Under the pieces are notes generated by a model that ran no database searches, was not told where the DNA came from, and saw nothing but the letters and a program-made list of their open reading frames with translations. Below are positions 9,337-18,325 of a DNA stretch of 64,000 bases, in pieces. Location: NCBI GenBank assembly GCA_022511265.1, contig JAFLRX010000009.1, positions 1 through 64,000 of the forward strand, read 5' to 3'. Both the position numbers and the translations under genes were made by a program. The stretch's first letter is position 1; every line of letters starts with the position of its first letter. This DNA comes from Eubacterium sp. (lineage in GTDB: Bacteria; Bacillota; Clostridia; Oscillospirales; Ruminococcaceae).

Positions 9337-10276
9337 TCATCAGCACGGGCAAAAGCATGGCCTTTACCTCGTCCAATGTACCCTCCAGCGTACAGCCCGC
9401 CGCGCGCGCGTGACCGCCGCCGTTGAATTTCTCGCACAGCTTTGCCGCGTCTATCTTCTCACTGCTGCGGACGGATATCTTGAATACCTTTTCTTCCTTT
9501 TGCTTGACAGTTACGCCCAGCTCCACGCCCTCGATACGTCTCGGCAGCCCTGCGATACCGTTAAAGTCCTCCGCGTCCACGCTTCCGCTGTGTCTGTCCA
9601 TCAGCTCCAGCGTCAGGCATACCAGCGCTATCTTATCATCGGCATAGAACTCCATGCTGTCGTATACGTCCTGTTCGAGGCTTATCCTGCCCTTTGACTT
9701 CATATCAAACAGCATATAATTTAGCCCCGCGTACGGGAAGTGATATTCCATCAGCTTTGCCGCGATTTGATGGGTACGCGGCGTTGTGTTGGAAAAGCGG
9801 AAGCATCCCGTATCGGTCGAAAGCCCGGTATAAAGGCAGGCGGCTATCTTGTCGTTCAGCGGTACGTCCAGCTCTTCGGCTATCTCGTATATCAGCTCGC
9901 AGGCTGCGGCAGAGTCCGGCTCTACCAGCGTAAACTCGGCAAACTCGGTGCGGCTGCCGTGGTGGTCTATCGCCAAGAACACCTCGTCACCGTACACCTT
10001 GTCCAGTGCGCCCAGCAGCTTGCGGTCGGCGACATCGACGCTGACTATCGTCTTATGCTCAAACTCCTGCACCTCTATCGCCTCTGCCAGATACTTCATC
10101 CTGTCGGCGACCTCGTCGGCGCAAAGGCATTTCGCGCGCTTGCCCATCTTTTGCAGTATTCCGCACAGTGCATAAGCACAGCCCAATGTGTCCCCGTCGG
10201 GATTGGCATGGCTGAGTATCAGATAATCGTCGTACTGCTTCAGCATCCTTGCCGCCCGTTTTACATCAATCAGCAT
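9314..10276 (-). CDS. nrnA: Bifunctional oligoribonuclease / pAp phosphatase (DHH-DHHA1)
   Basis: A 320-residue phosphodiesterase that degrades nano-RNAs and dephosphorylates 3'-phosphoadenosine 5'-phosphate. Metal ligands are visible in SHANPDGDTLG (D27, D29), VSVDVADRKL, and the DHH motif AIDHHGSRTEF. The DHHA1 substrate-binding motif FNGGGHARAAG is near the C-terminus. It lies between rbfA and truB, its usual Firmicute place, with a GGAGAA ribosome site. Confidence 0.93.
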   Translation of the reverse strand: MLIDVKRAARMLKQYDDYLILSHANPDGDTLGCAYALCGILQKMGKRAKCLCADEVADRMKYLAEAIEVQEFEHKTIVSVDVADRKLLGALDKVYGDEVFLAIDHHGSRTEFAEFTLVEPDSAAACELIYEIAEELDVPLNDKIAACLYTGLSTDTGCFRFSNTTPRTHQIAAKLMEYHFPYAGLNYMLFDMKSKGRISLEQDVYDSMEFYADDKIALVCLTLELMDRHSGSVDAEDFNGIAGLPRRIEGVELGVTVKQKEEKVFKISVRSSEKIDAAKLCEKFNGGGHARAAGCTLEGTLDEVKAMLLPVLMNAIDNCD

Positions 10277-10291
10277 AATTTTTTCTCCGTT

Positions 10292-10657
10292 TTATTCGGC
10301 TTTATCCTCTTCTGCCTTCGGCAGACCTTCTATTACCTTTTCTATATGCTCGTAATAATCCAGCGAGTTATCCGGCAAAAATATCAGCTCCGGCAGCTTG
10401 CGCAGCTTTATGCGCTGATTTATCCGCCGCTTGAAAAATCCCGACGCGTCGGTCAGCGCAGCCACCGCCTTATCAGTCTTTGCCTCGCTGCCCATACAGG
10501 AAACATACAGCTTACAGTATGACAGGTCGTTTGTCAGCATACACTGTGTTATGCTCACCAACTTGCCCGCCACACGCGGGTCTTTTATATCCCGTATCGC
10601 AACGGATATTTCTCTTTTGATATCCTCGGATACTCTGTCGATGTTGAAATTTGTCAT
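10292..10657 (-). CDS. rbfA: 30S ribosome-binding factor A
   Basis: A 121-residue KH-like protein that assists late maturation of the 30S subunit near the 16S rRNA 5' end. The family signature DPRVAGKLVSITQC followed by DLSYCKLYVS, and the C-terminal ELIFLPDNSLDYYEHIEKVI, are present. Short gap after infB, AAAGGA ribosome site. Confidence 0.94.
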   Translation of the reverse strand: MTNFNIDRVSEDIKREISVAIRDIKDPRVAGKLVSITQCMLTNDLSYCKLYVSCMGSEAKTDKAVAALTDASGFFKRRINQRIKLRKLPELIFLPDNSLDYYEHIEKVIEGLPKAEEDKAE

Positions 10658-10680
10658 AAAATCAGTCCTTTATCTGCGGT

Positions 10681-13281
10681 TTAGTCGCGGTATTCTTCGG
10701 TGATGAATGCCTCAAAAATATCGCCCTCTTTAATATCGGTGAATTTCTCAAGGCTTATACCGCACTCATAGCCCTCGGCAACTTCCTTAACGTCGTCCTT
10801 AAAGCGGCGCAGTCCCGCGATCTTATCCACCGCGAGAATAATGCCGTCACGCACTATTCTTACCTCGCCGTTTCTCTGCACCTTGCCGGACTGTACATAC
10901 GAGCCTGCAACTACGCCCACGCCGGATATCCTGATGGTCTGGCGCACCTCTACACGTCCGGTGTCCACCTCGCGGAACTTGGGCGCGAGCATGCCCTTCA
11001 TTGCGGTCTGTATCTCCTCTATCGCGTCATAAATTACGCGGTAAAGGCGTATATCCACGTCGTCACGCTTTGCGTTTTCTGCCGCGGCGGGTGCGGGACG
11101 CACATTAAATCCTACGATTATCGCGCCGGACGCCTTCGCGAGCATTACGTCGCTCTCGCTTACCGCGCCGACCGCTCCGTGTATAACTTCTACCCTTACT
11201 TCCTCGTTGGTCAGCTTTTCCAGCGACTGAGTAACCGCCTCGACAGAGCCCTGTACGTCCGCCTTGACGATTATCGGCAGCTTCTTCATGGTGCCTTCTT
11301 CTATCCGTGAGAACAGGTTGTCAAGGCTTACCTTGGTGTACTTGCTGAACTGCTCCTGCTTTGCGTCGAACTTTCTCTTTTCAACCAGCTCTCTCGCAAG
11401 ACGCTCATCCTCTACCGCCGCGAAGTCGTCGCCCGCGTTCGGTACCTCGGCAAGACCCATTATCTCAACCGGTACGGAAGGACCTGCTTCTTTAACTGTC
11501 CTGCCCTTGTCGTCACGCATTACGCGCACATGTCCTACCGCCGTGCCCGCGATAATAACGTCGCCGGTGTGCAGCGTACCCGCCTGTACCAGTACGGTGG
11601 CTATCGGACCTCTGCCCTTGTCTATTCTTGCTTCTATTACAACGCCCTTTGCCATACGGTCAGGGTTGGCCTTCAGCTCTAATACGTCTGCGGTGAGGTT
11701 TACCATCTCCAGCAGCTCGTCAATGCCCTGACCCGTCTTTGCGGAGACAGGCACGCAGATGATATCGCCGCCCCATTCCTCGATGACAAGGCCGTGCTCG
11801 GTCAGCTCTTGCTTTACCTTTTCGGGGTTTGCGCCGGGCTTATCCATCTTGTTGATGGCTACTATAATAGACAACTCCGCAGCCTTGGCGTGGTTTATCG
11901 CCTCGACCGTCTGCGGCATTATGCCGTCGTCGGCAGCGACTACCAGTATAGCGATATCGGTTGCCAGCGCGCCGCGCGCACGCATAGCGGTAAACGCCTC
12001 ATGTCCGGGGGTGTCCAGGAATGTGATATCCCGTCCGCCCGCCTTTACACGGTATGCGCCGATATGCTGGGTGATACCGCCGGCCTCGCCCGCGGTGACG
12101 TTGGCGTCGCGTATCTTATCAAGCAGCGAGGTCTTACCGTGGTCAACGTGTCCCATAACAACAACTACGGGAGAACGCGGCTGTAAATTATCCTCGGTGT
12201 CCTCTACCTCTTCAAACAGACGCTCTTCAATGGTGACTACAATTTCCTTGGTTACCTTCGCGCCCAATTCCTCGGCCACTATGCAGGCGGTGTCAAAGTC
12301 CACCGTTTGGTTAATATTAGCCATTACGCCGAGGGTGAACAGCTTTTTAATAACCTCTGCCGCCGTCATCTTCAGGCGTGAAGCCAGCTCGGACACCACT
12401 ATCTCATCGGGTATCTGTATTTCCAGCTGCTTTTTGCGCGCCCTTTCCAGCTCGAGACGCTTTAGCTTTTGTGCCTCGGTCTCGCGCTTTTTGCTGAACT
12501 GCTGCTTGTTCTTCTGAGACTTCTGGTTTATCTTCTGCTTTTTGGTATAATTGTCATTGCCGCGTCTGTCGTCGCCTGCGATAGACTCGTATCTTTCGTT
12601 GTATTTGTCAAGGTTTACGTAGCTGCCCCTTGTGTCAACGCGCTTGGTCACCTGCTCGCCGCGCTGTACCGCCTCGCCCTTTACCTTGCCCTTAGGCGGT
12701 TCGTTGGTCTTAATGCTGGACAGGTCGATAGCGGGCTGTACCGGCTGTGCGGGACGCTTCGGTCTGTCGTCCCTGCGGCGGTCGTTGTTGCGGTCGCCTT
12801 GACGGTTATCCTTGCCGCCCTCGGCTCTGGGCTTGCGCTCGGGCTGCTTGTCGTCGCGGCGCGGTCTTTCCTGATTGCCGTTCGCCTTAGCCTGAACGGG
12901 TTCAGCCTTTTTAGGTTCTGCCTTTTTAGGCTCAGCAGCCTTTTCGGCGGGTTTTTCCGCGGGCTTTTCAGCCGACTTTTTCTCCGCCTTAGGCTCGGAT
13001 TTTTCCGCTTTTCCCGCCTTTGCGGGCTCTGCCTTTTCCTTGGCGGGCTTAGGCTCGGACTTCTTCGGCTCCGGCTTTACCGCCGACGCGAAGAACGCGT
13101 CAAAGCTCTCCACCTGATTATCCTGAGAATATTTCTCCAGTACAAATGAAATTTCTTCCTCGGTCAGGCTCGCCTGAGTTTTCTTCTGTACCCCCAGCTG
13201 CTCGGCCAGCAGAGCGGAAATCTCCGCCGCCGTCACCTTGAGGTCTTTTGCCAATTCATTCACACGGTATTTTTGTTCCAT
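10681..13281 (-). CDS. infB: Translation initiation factor IF-2
   Basis: An 866-residue GTPase that places initiator tRNA on the ribosome. Order: an IF2-N domain (about 3-55), a 200-residue K/E/A/P- and then R/D-rich linker (about 60-260), a second IF2-N domain (about 285-340), the G domain with [12 protein letters not shown] near residue 378, DTPGHEAF and NKMDKPG, then the beta-barrel domains and the C2 domain that binds fMet-tRNA. Full length, with an AGGGGAA ribosome site. The linker repeats KPAEKPAEK- and [10 protein letters not shown]-like units. Confidence 0.96.
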   Translation of the reverse strand: MEQKYRVNELAKDLKVTAAEISALLAEQLGVQKKTQASLTEEEISFVLEKYSQDNQVESFDAFFASAVKPEPKKSEPKPAKEKAEPAKAGKAEKSEPKAEKKSAEKPAEKPAEKAAEPKKAEPKKAEPVQAKANGNQERPRRDDKQPERKPRAEGGKDNRQGDRNNDRRRDDRPKRPAQPVQPAIDLSSIKTNEPPKGKVKGEAVQRGEQVTKRVDTRGSYVNLDKYNERYESIAGDDRRGNDNYTKKQKINQKSQKNKQQFSKKRETEAQKLKRLELERARKKQLEIQIPDEIVVSELASRLKMTAAEVIKKLFTLGVMANINQTVDFDTACIVAEELGAKVTKEIVVTIEERLFEEVEDTEDNLQPRSPVVVVMGHVDHGKTSLLDKIRDANVTAGEAGGITQHIGAYRVKAGGRDITFLDTPGHEAFTAMRARGALATDIAILVVAADDGIMPQTVEAINHAKAAELSIIVAINKMDKPGANPEKVKQELTEHGLVIEEWGGDIICVPVSAKTGQGIDELLEMVNLTADVLELKANPDRMAKGVVIEARIDKGRGPIATVLVQAGTLHTGDVIIAGTAVGHVRVMRDDKGRTVKEAGPSVPVEIMGLAEVPNAGDDFAAVEDERLARELVEKRKFDAKQEQFSKYTKVSLDNLFSRIEEGTMKKLPIIVKADVQGSVEAVTQSLEKLTNEEVRVEVIHGAVGAVSESDVMLAKASGAIIVGFNVRPAPAAAENAKRDDVDIRLYRVIYDAIEEIQTAMKGMLAPKFREVDTGRVEVRQTIRISGVGVVAGSYVQSGKVQRNGEVRIVRDGIILAVDKIAGLRRFKDDVKEVAEGYECGISLEKFTDIKEGDIFEAFITEEYRD

Positions 13282-13314
13282 TAACGATTCCCCTTTTTAG
13301 GTCAAATATCTATA

Positions 13315-13623
13315 TCAATTATCTATATATAAACTAGACAGGCTGCCAAACAAGCCCTTATCTAAGATAGCAATGATACCCGTCCTTGCGGACAGCACGG
13401 CTTTTATCTCGTCCATACTCACATCGGTGCAGATATGCGGCACCGAATATTTGTCACAGATAAAGCCGACCTCTTTCAGAGTCTTTTCCGAAAGGTCGCA
13501 GGCAGTGAATACTCCGCATACCTTTGAGCCTTTCTTCTTTATCTCGTCGCAGACCGCGTCAAAGCCATATGCCAGCTTGCCCGCCCTGCGGCAAAGTCCG
13601 AGAGTGCTGAGAAATCTGTTCAT
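13315..13623 (-). CDS. ylxQ: YlxQ, L7Ae-family ribosomal-like protein
   Basis: A 102-residue protein of the L7Ae/L30e/S12e fold, a kink-turn RNA binder encoded between ylxR and infB in Firmicutes. It starts MNRFLSTLGLCRRAGKLAYG, the typical family start, and has a conserved FTACDLSE segment. Its ATG overlaps the ylxR stop (ATGA, 4 bp), so the two are translationally coupled. Confidence 0.9.
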   Translation of the reverse strand: MNRFLSTLGLCRRAGKLAYGFDAVCDEIKKKGSKVCGVFTACDLSEKTLKEVGFICDKYSVPHICTDVSMDEIKAVLSARTGIIAILDKGLFGSLSSLYIDN

Positions 13624-13892
13624 TCTTCCTCACTCTCCAGCTGCTCCAGCAGCCTATCGTATACCTCCGGCGGCACCGCGCATTTCAGGCTGCGTTCCAG
13701 TCCGCGCTTTTTGCGCGCCGCTTCAAAGCATTCTCTGCTTTTGCAGATGTAGGTACCTCTGCCGGACTTTTTACCGGTCAGGTCAAGCAAGAACTCATCC
13801 TCCGGCGTATGCACCACCCGGATAAGCTGCTTTTTCTCTTTCATCTGCTCGCAGCCCGCGCATTTGCGCTGCGGTATTTTTCTGACAGCCAT
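13620..13892 (-). CDS. ylxR: YlxR / RnpM family protein (DUF448)
   Basis: A 90-residue basic protein. RKIPQRKCAGCEQMKEKKQL at the N-terminus and SGRGTYICKSRECFEAARKK are the YlxR signatures; this family binds RNA, and in Bacillus it was reported to modulate RNase P. Strong CGGAGG ribosome site, 18 bp after nusA. Confidence 0.92.
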   Translation of the reverse strand: MAVRKIPQRKCAGCEQMKEKKQLIRVVHTPEDEFLLDLTGKKSGRGTYICKSRECFEAARKKRGLERSLKCAVPPEVYDRLLEQLESEEE

Positions 13893-13910
13893 TGCGGATA
13901 CCTCCGTATA

Positions 13911-14993
13911 TTATTCCTGTTCGTCCTCTATTCCTTCATAAAATCCGCTTTCGGGACGGATATCTATCTTATATCCGGTCAGCTTTGCGGCAAGCTTTGC
14001 GTTTTGTCCCTTGTTGCCTATTGCCAGCGACAGCTGGTTGTCAGGCACTATCGCGGTGCAGCTCTTTACGTCGCCCTCGTGTATCTCAACACGGATAACG
14101 TCGCTGGGCTTTAACGCCTGCGCGATAAACAGCGCGGGGTCTTCGTCATAGAATACCACATCCATCTTCTCGCCGTTCAGCTGCTCGCACACCTTGCTTA
14201 TTCTCTGTCTCTGCGGTCCTATGCAGGCACCCAGCGCGTCTACGTCGGGGTTCTTGCTGATAACCGCGACCTTCGAGCGAAAGCCCGGCTCGCGGCTTAT
14301 CGCCTTTATCTCCACGGTGCCGTCATGTATCTCCGGCACCTCCTGCTCAAACAGTCTCTTTACCAGCTCTTTATTTACACGGGAGATCTTGAGGGTGGGT
14401 CTGCGGTCGGACGCGGATACGCCGGACACATAAACCTTTATCATATCGCCCTCTTCGATTATCTCGCCGGGTATCTGCTCGCTCTTGAACAGCGGCACCT
14501 CGTTGCCGTTGATGTCAACAATCGCGTTGCCGGTGCGGGGCTCTATCTTCTGTACCTTTACGGTGACAGCCTCAGCCTGCAGACCGCCCCACTGCTCTAC
14601 CAACTGCTCGCGCTCTACTTCCTTGATGCCCTGCTTTATCACCTGCTTGGCAGTCTGCGCGGCAATTCTGCCGAAATGTCTGGTGTCCAGCTTTATGGAT
14701 ACCATATCGCCGATCTTCAGCTTTCTGCGGGTATGCGCCTTAGCCTCTTCCTTGGATATCTGATTTGCGGGGTCTTCTACCTCTTCAACGACCTCTTTTT
14801 GTATAGCCACGTCGAATTTGCCCTTTTCCATATCAAAATCAAAGGTCATATTCTCACTCTTGGGATAATCGCGCTTTATCGCGATAACCAGCGCAGTGCG
14901 TATCTTTTCCAGCAGCACCTCCGGCTCTATCCCCTTTTCCTTTGCCAGAAGCGTCAGCGCCTCGTAAAATTCCGCATTGTTCGCGTTACTCAT
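13911..14993 (-). CDS. nusA: Transcription elongation/termination factor NusA
   Basis: A 360-residue factor that binds RNA polymerase and nascent RNA. N-terminal polymerase-binding domain (1-125), S1 domain (about 135-200, GNAIVDINGNEVPLF), then two KH domains (DALGACIGPQRQRI and LAIGNKGQNAKLAAKL). It lacks the extra C-terminal acidic repeats of proteobacterial NusA, as usual in Firmicutes. Confidence 0.96.
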   Translation of the reverse strand: MSNANNAEFYEALTLLAKEKGIEPEVLLEKIRTALVIAIKRDYPKSENMTFDFDMEKGKFDVAIQKEVVEEVEDPANQISKEEAKAHTRRKLKIGDMVSIKLDTRHFGRIAAQTAKQVIKQGIKEVEREQLVEQWGGLQAEAVTVKVQKIEPRTGNAIVDINGNEVPLFKSEQIPGEIIEEGDMIKVYVSGVSASDRRPTLKISRVNKELVKRLFEQEVPEIHDGTVEIKAISREPGFRSKVAVISKNPDVDALGACIGPQRQRISKVCEQLNGEKMDVVFYDEDPALFIAQALKPSDVIRVEIHEGDVKSCTAIVPDNQLSLAIGNKGQNAKLAAKLTGYKIDIRPESGFYEGIEDEQE

Positions 14994-15019
14994 TTTCCGT
15001 TTTTCCTCCGTTTAATTTA

Positions 15020-15511
15020 TTAAAGATCAAGATTGATCCGTTTACATCTTGATAATGCAAAGCTTTGCTCTTTTCCGTCGATCATCAGCGTTACCGTGCC
15101 TTGCTCGGCGTCATAGCCGCAAAGCTCGCCGCTGTGATAATTCGTCACGCCGTTGTCGGTGCGTACCGCCGCCCTTATCGGCTGACCCATCATACGCTCA
15201 AAATGCTCCGGCTTTCTCAGCTGTCGGTCCAGCCCCGGCGAGCCGACCTCCGCCACGTCGATAAGCTCTAAGCAGGACAAGGTGTCTATCGCCTCGTTCA
15301 GCGGCCCCGTTATCTGCTCGCATTCTTCATCGTCGATACCGCCGTCCGGCTTGTCGAACAGCACCTTGAGATACCACAGCGCGCCCTCTTTTTCAAAGAT
15401 GACGTCCCACAGCTCATAGCCGTACTGCGCAACTATCGGTGCGACCTTTTCAAGCGTCTCCCGCTCGACCTCTTCGGCGCGGTTTTTCTTACCGCCCTTT
15501 TGTTTTGCCAT
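15020..15511 (-). CDS. rimP: Ribosome maturation factor RimP
   Basis: A 163-residue 30S assembly factor. The conserved IVAQYGYELWDVIFEKEG and ELIDVAEVGSPGLDRQLRKP segments are present. First gene of the translation operon, with an AAGGAG ribosome site and a 108-nt leader behind a consensus promoter. Confidence 0.94.
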   Translation of the reverse strand: MAKQKGGKKNRAEEVERETLEKVAPIVAQYGYELWDVIFEKEGALWYLKVLFDKPDGGIDDEECEQITGPLNEAIDTLSCLELIDVAEVGSPGLDRQLRKPEHFERMMGQPIRAAVRTDNGVTNYHSGELCGYDAEQGTVTLMIDGKEQSFALSRCKRINLDL

Positions 15512-15576
15512 AAAAACATCTCCTTATGCCGAACACGTCTCCTTCTCACAGTTTCGGCTATTTGCCCATATAAGCA

Positions 15577-15604
15577 CTAAAGACTGAGAGGTCTCAGTCT
15601 TTAG
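15577..15604 (-). promoter_or_regulatory. Near-perfect palindrome in the rimP leader
   Basis: CTAAAGACTGAGA (15577-15589) pairs with TCTCAGTCTTTAG (15592-15604), 13 bp with almost no loop. It lies about 15 nt after the predicted transcription start and 66 nt before rimP. No T-run follows, so it is not a classical terminator. It could be an operator dyad or a 5'-end stabilising hairpin. Confidence 0.6.
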
Positions 15605-15625
15605 CTTAGCGTATTCTACCAATAT

Positions 15626-15654
15626 ATTATAACCCCTTTTTTTGCTTTTGTCAA
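15626..15654 (-). promoter_or_regulatory. Consensus promoter of the rimP-ribF operon
   Basis: On the minus strand TTGACA (15654-15649), a 17-bp spacer and TATAAT (15631-15626). Both hexamers are perfect matches to the vegetative sigma consensus. Confidence 0.9.
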
Positions 15655-15724
15655 TAGTTTTTTGGGTGTTTTTACAGTATTTGGGGGATTTTTTCGCTTT
15701 GAGAAGTGAATTTTATTGCAAAAA

Positions 15725-15759
15725 CGCAAAAACAAACAGCCGCGATTCGCGGCTGTTTG
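15725..15759 (-). terminator. Ferredoxin terminator
   Basis: AAACAGCCGCG pairs with CGCGGCTGTTT and GTTTTTG follows on the minus strand, 17 bases after the ferredoxin stop. Confidence 0.9.
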
Positions 15760-15775
15760 CGTTGTTATGTTCTGA

Positions 15776-15943
15776 TTATTCCTCAGCGGGTGCGCCAACG
15801 GGACATACACCTGCGCAAGCACCGCAGGAGATGCAGGTATCTGCGTCAATAGTATACTTGTCGCCTTCGGAAATAGCACTTACGGGGCACTGATCAGCGC
15901 AAGCACCGCAAGCGATACACTCATCGGAAATTTTGTAAGCCAT
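15776..15943 (-). CDS. 2[4Fe-4S] ferredoxin (55 aa)
   Basis: A 55-residue clostridial-type ferredoxin. Its two cluster motifs are CIACGACADQCP (C9, C12, C15, C19) and CISCGACAGVCP (C37, C40, C43, C47), each CxxCxxCxxxCP. It starts MAYKISDEC with a strong AAGGAGG ribosome site. It is monocistronic, with its own promoter and terminator. This small electron carrier serves low-potential reactions such as pyruvate:ferredoxin oxidoreductase and hydrogenase in anaerobes. Confidence 0.96.
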   Translation of the reverse strand: MAYKISDECIACGACADQCPVSAISEGDKYTIDADTCISCGACAGVCPVGAPAEE

Positions 15944-15994
15944 TGTCCAGCCCTCCTTATATAATAGCGGTTAACGTAAGTATAACCTGCTTCT

Positions 15995-16022
15995 ATTGTA
16001 ACATATTTTCAGAAAAAATCAA
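15995..16022 (-). promoter_or_regulatory. Ferredoxin promoter
   Basis: Minus strand TTGATT (16022-16017), 16-bp spacer, TACAAT (16000-15995), preceded by TG (TGT before TACAAT, extended -10). About 50 nt lie between it and the ferredoxin ATG. Confidence 0.75.
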
Positions 16023-16092
16023 GAGATTTTTTGAATTTTTCGCGAAATTTTTAAGAATTATTGGTTAGTTTTAACAAACACTCTACAGTCTG

Positions 16093-16962
16093 TCAATCCT
16101 CTAAGCCCTTTAATGCCTGAAGCTCTTCTCTGTTGACGCGTATCTTGCCGTCCTTCAGTATCCGCGCGTCCGAGCGGTTGACCGTTATCGGCGGTGCGTC
16201 GGGGGGATTTTTGTCAAGCTTTACCTTTATCGCACCGGTCAGCAGGTTGCTGTCCTCTACCACGCCTTTGCCCTCGGGGGTGTCCACCAGCGCGCCTATT
16301 TTCGGAGTTATCTTCAGCAGCTCTTCATAGCAGTCCTGCTCGTATTTAAGGCAGCACATCAGTCTGCCGCAGGTGCCGGATATTTTGGTCGGGTTTAATG
16401 ACAATGATTGCTCCTTTGCCATTTTAATGGACACCGGCTGAAACTCGCCTAAAAAGGACGAACAGCAGAACTTTCTTCCGCAGATGCCCAGTCCGCCCAT
16501 CATCTTCGCTTCGTCCCTGACACCTATCTGCCGCAGCTCGATACGGGTGCGGTAAACCGACGCGAGATCCTTTACCAGCTCGCGGAAATCCACACGGCTC
16601 TCGGCGGTAAAGTAGAACAATATCTTACTGCCGTCAAAGGTGCAGTCTATGTCAATCGGCTTCATCTCCAGCTTGTGGTCGGCTATCTTCTGGGTGAACG
16701 TCTTCATTATCTCCTGCTCTTTCAGGCGGTTTTTCTCCAGCGTCTCCAGGTCATGCTCGGTGGCGGGGCGTATTATCGCCTTCAACGGCTGTACCACCTT
16801 TTCGTCCTCTATATCGCGGTTGGGTATCACCACCTCGCCGCACTCTACTCCGCGCGCGGTCTCCACTATCACGCGGTCGCCGTTGTCCAGCTTTTTACCG
16901 CCCGGGGAAAAGTAATACACCTTTCCGACGTCCTTAAATCTCACTCCGATTATTTCAGTCAT
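16093..16962 (-). CDS. ricT: RicT / YaaT, PSP1-domain protein
   Basis: A 289-residue cytosolic protein of the PSP1 family. MGGLGICGRKFCCSSFLGEF and KISGTCGRLMCCLKYEQDCY hold the conserved cysteines. In Bacillus RicT joins RicA and RicF in an Fe-S-containing complex that supports RNase Y and mRNA maturation and, through phosphorelay effects, sporulation. It follows holB as in Bacillus. Confidence 0.92.
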   Translation of the reverse strand: MTEIIGVRFKDVGKVYYFSPGGKKLDNGDRVIVETARGVECGEVVIPNRDIEDEKVVQPLKAIIRPATEHDLETLEKNRLKEQEIMKTFTQKIADHKLEMKPIDIDCTFDGSKILFYFTAESRVDFRELVKDLASVYRTRIELRQIGVRDEAKMMGGLGICGRKFCCSSFLGEFQPVSIKMAKEQSLSLNPTKISGTCGRLMCCLKYEQDCYEELLKITPKIGALVDTPEGKGVVEDSNLLTGAIKVKLDKNPPDAPPITVNRSDARILKDGKIRVNREELQALKGLED

Positions 16963-16994
16963 TTTATATCCCTTTCATTAAGTTCTTTTATGTT

Positions 16995-17939
16995 TTATGC
17001 CAGTATCGAAAACAGCTCGCTGCAAATATCACATTGGGTAACCTTTACCGAAAGGTTGAATTTTTTCTGCTGTGCGTATTCGGACAGCTTTTCGCTGAGC
17101 AGATACAGCTTGTCGGCGGGCAATTTTTCGGCAAGTGCCGCCGCGCCCTCGTTCATGTACCCTGTGCGTATCAACGCCCTGCATACCGTGTCGTACAGCA
17201 GCTCTATAAGCTCGAACAGCTCTTTTCTGTCGCCCGCCGAGCTGAACAGCACAAGCGCCTCGTACTCGTCCTTATGCGCCAGCGCCTTAGCTATACCGTC
17301 GGATATCTCCGACAGCCTTTTCAGCTTTTCATCGCCCGACGCCGCCAGCGCCCTGCCGGGGTTCGCCCCGTATCTGGACGCGGCGTCCTCCGCCTCGCCC
17401 CGTTCCATACCGTTAAAGACGAGACAGTCGGCACATTCCTTCTCGCTCATTTCGTCCAGCCTGATATGTATAAGACGCGACATGACCGTCTCCAGCATTA
17501 CCGACGGGTTTTCACAGGTGAAAATATAGCGGCAGCTTTCCTGCGGCTCTTCTATTATCTTCAGCAGCAGGTCCTGATATTCGCCTGTCAGCTCTTCGCA
17601 TTGGGTGAATACGTATACCTTCAGTCCGCCGTCGTTCGGCTTGTAAAAGCTGTCGTGCACTATCGCGCGCACGCTGTCCTTGGTGTACTTTTCACCGCGG
17701 GCGAATATCACGTCGGGGTGCTGTCCCTCCGCCGTCTTGCGGCAGTTAAGGCACTCTCCGCAGGGCGCGCCGTCAACCGGTGCGTCGCACATCATCAGCT
17801 GGGCGCAGTACAGTGCCAGCGTACGCTTGCCTATGCCGTTTTCCCCGGTGAATATTATGCCGTGCGGCATACGTCCGCCCAGCGAAAATTCCTTTAGCAG
17901 CGCGGCCTCGCGCTGCTTTCCGAATAATCTGACGACCAT
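16995..17939 (-). CDS. holB: DNA polymerase III delta' subunit
   Basis: A 314-residue clamp-loader subunit of the AAA+ family. Walker A is FTGENGIGKRTLAL, the zinc-binding cysteines lie in CDAPVDGAPCGECLNCRK, and the sensor region follows in EEPQESCRYIFTCENPSVM. I chose the ATG at 17939 (MVVRLFGKQREAALLKEF) over an in-frame start at 17987, because that one lies inside darA and adds 16 atypical residues. The chosen ATG is one base after the darA stop, so the two genes are coupled. Confidence 0.9.
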   Translation of the reverse strand: MVVRLFGKQREAALLKEFSLGGRMPHGIIFTGENGIGKRTLALYCAQLMMCDAPVDGAPCGECLNCRKTAEGQHPDVIFARGEKYTKDSVRAIVHDSFYKPNDGGLKVYVFTQCEELTGEYQDLLLKIIEEPQESCRYIFTCENPSVMLETVMSRLIHIRLDEMSEKECADCLVFNGMERGEAEDAASRYGANPGRALAASGDEKLKRLSEISDGIAKALAHKDEYEALVLFSSAGDRKELFELIELLYDTVCRALIRTGYMNEGAAALAEKLPADKLYLLSEKLSEYAQQKKFNLSVKVTQCDICSELFSILA

Positions 17940-17940
17940 T

Positions 17941-18270
17941 TTATACCTTTTCAAACCGCTCGATATCGGTGACGAATATGGTCGCACCGCCGACGAACAC
18001 CTCTACCGGCACGCCGGAGGAATAGCCCAGCCCGCCGTAGGACTCGGCAGCGGAAGTGACAACTTCCTTTCTCTTGTGAGAATGCTGCTTGATTATCCCG
18101 ATTATCTCGTCCACACGGTCATTTTCCGAGCAGATAAGAAAGGTGGTGTTGCCCGCCATAAGAAATCCGCCGGTAGACGCAAGCTTGGTCGCCTGAAAGC
18201 CTGCCCTCGTTATCCCCGACTGCACCTCACGCGAGTCGTCGTTGTTTACTATCGCATATATCAGTTTCAT
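17941..18270 (-). CDS. darA: Cyclic-di-AMP receptor DarA (YaaQ, PII-like)
   Basis: A 109-residue PII-like protein (MKLIYAIVNNDDSREVQSGI at the start) with the conserved TKLASTGGFLMAGNTTFLI and a C-terminal VEVFVGGATIFVTDI strand. DarA trimers bind c-di-AMP; the downstream partner is not established. I chose the ATG at 18270, with AGAGG upstream, over a TTG at 18285. It stands directly before holB, as in Bacillus apart from the missing yaaR. Confidence 0.92.
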   Translation of the reverse strand: MKLIYAIVNNDDSREVQSGITRAGFQATKLASTGGFLMAGNTTFLICSENDRVDEIIGIIKQHSHKRKEVVTSAAESYGGLGYSSGVPVEVFVGGATIFVTDIERFEKV

Positions 18271-18325
18271 AGATGAACCTCTCAAAGTTATATATATTTA
18301 AGTATATCATATTTTATTGTTATCG

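Noticed and set aside
13620-15020. Frameshift or gene fusion in the ylxQ/ylxR/nusA region
   Set aside because: The 4-bp ylxR-ylxQ overlap is a normal ATGA coupling and all three products have typical lengths.
15577-15604. Terminator or T-box in front of rimP
   Set aside because: No T-run, no T-box sequence and no antiterminator; the leader is only about 108 nt.
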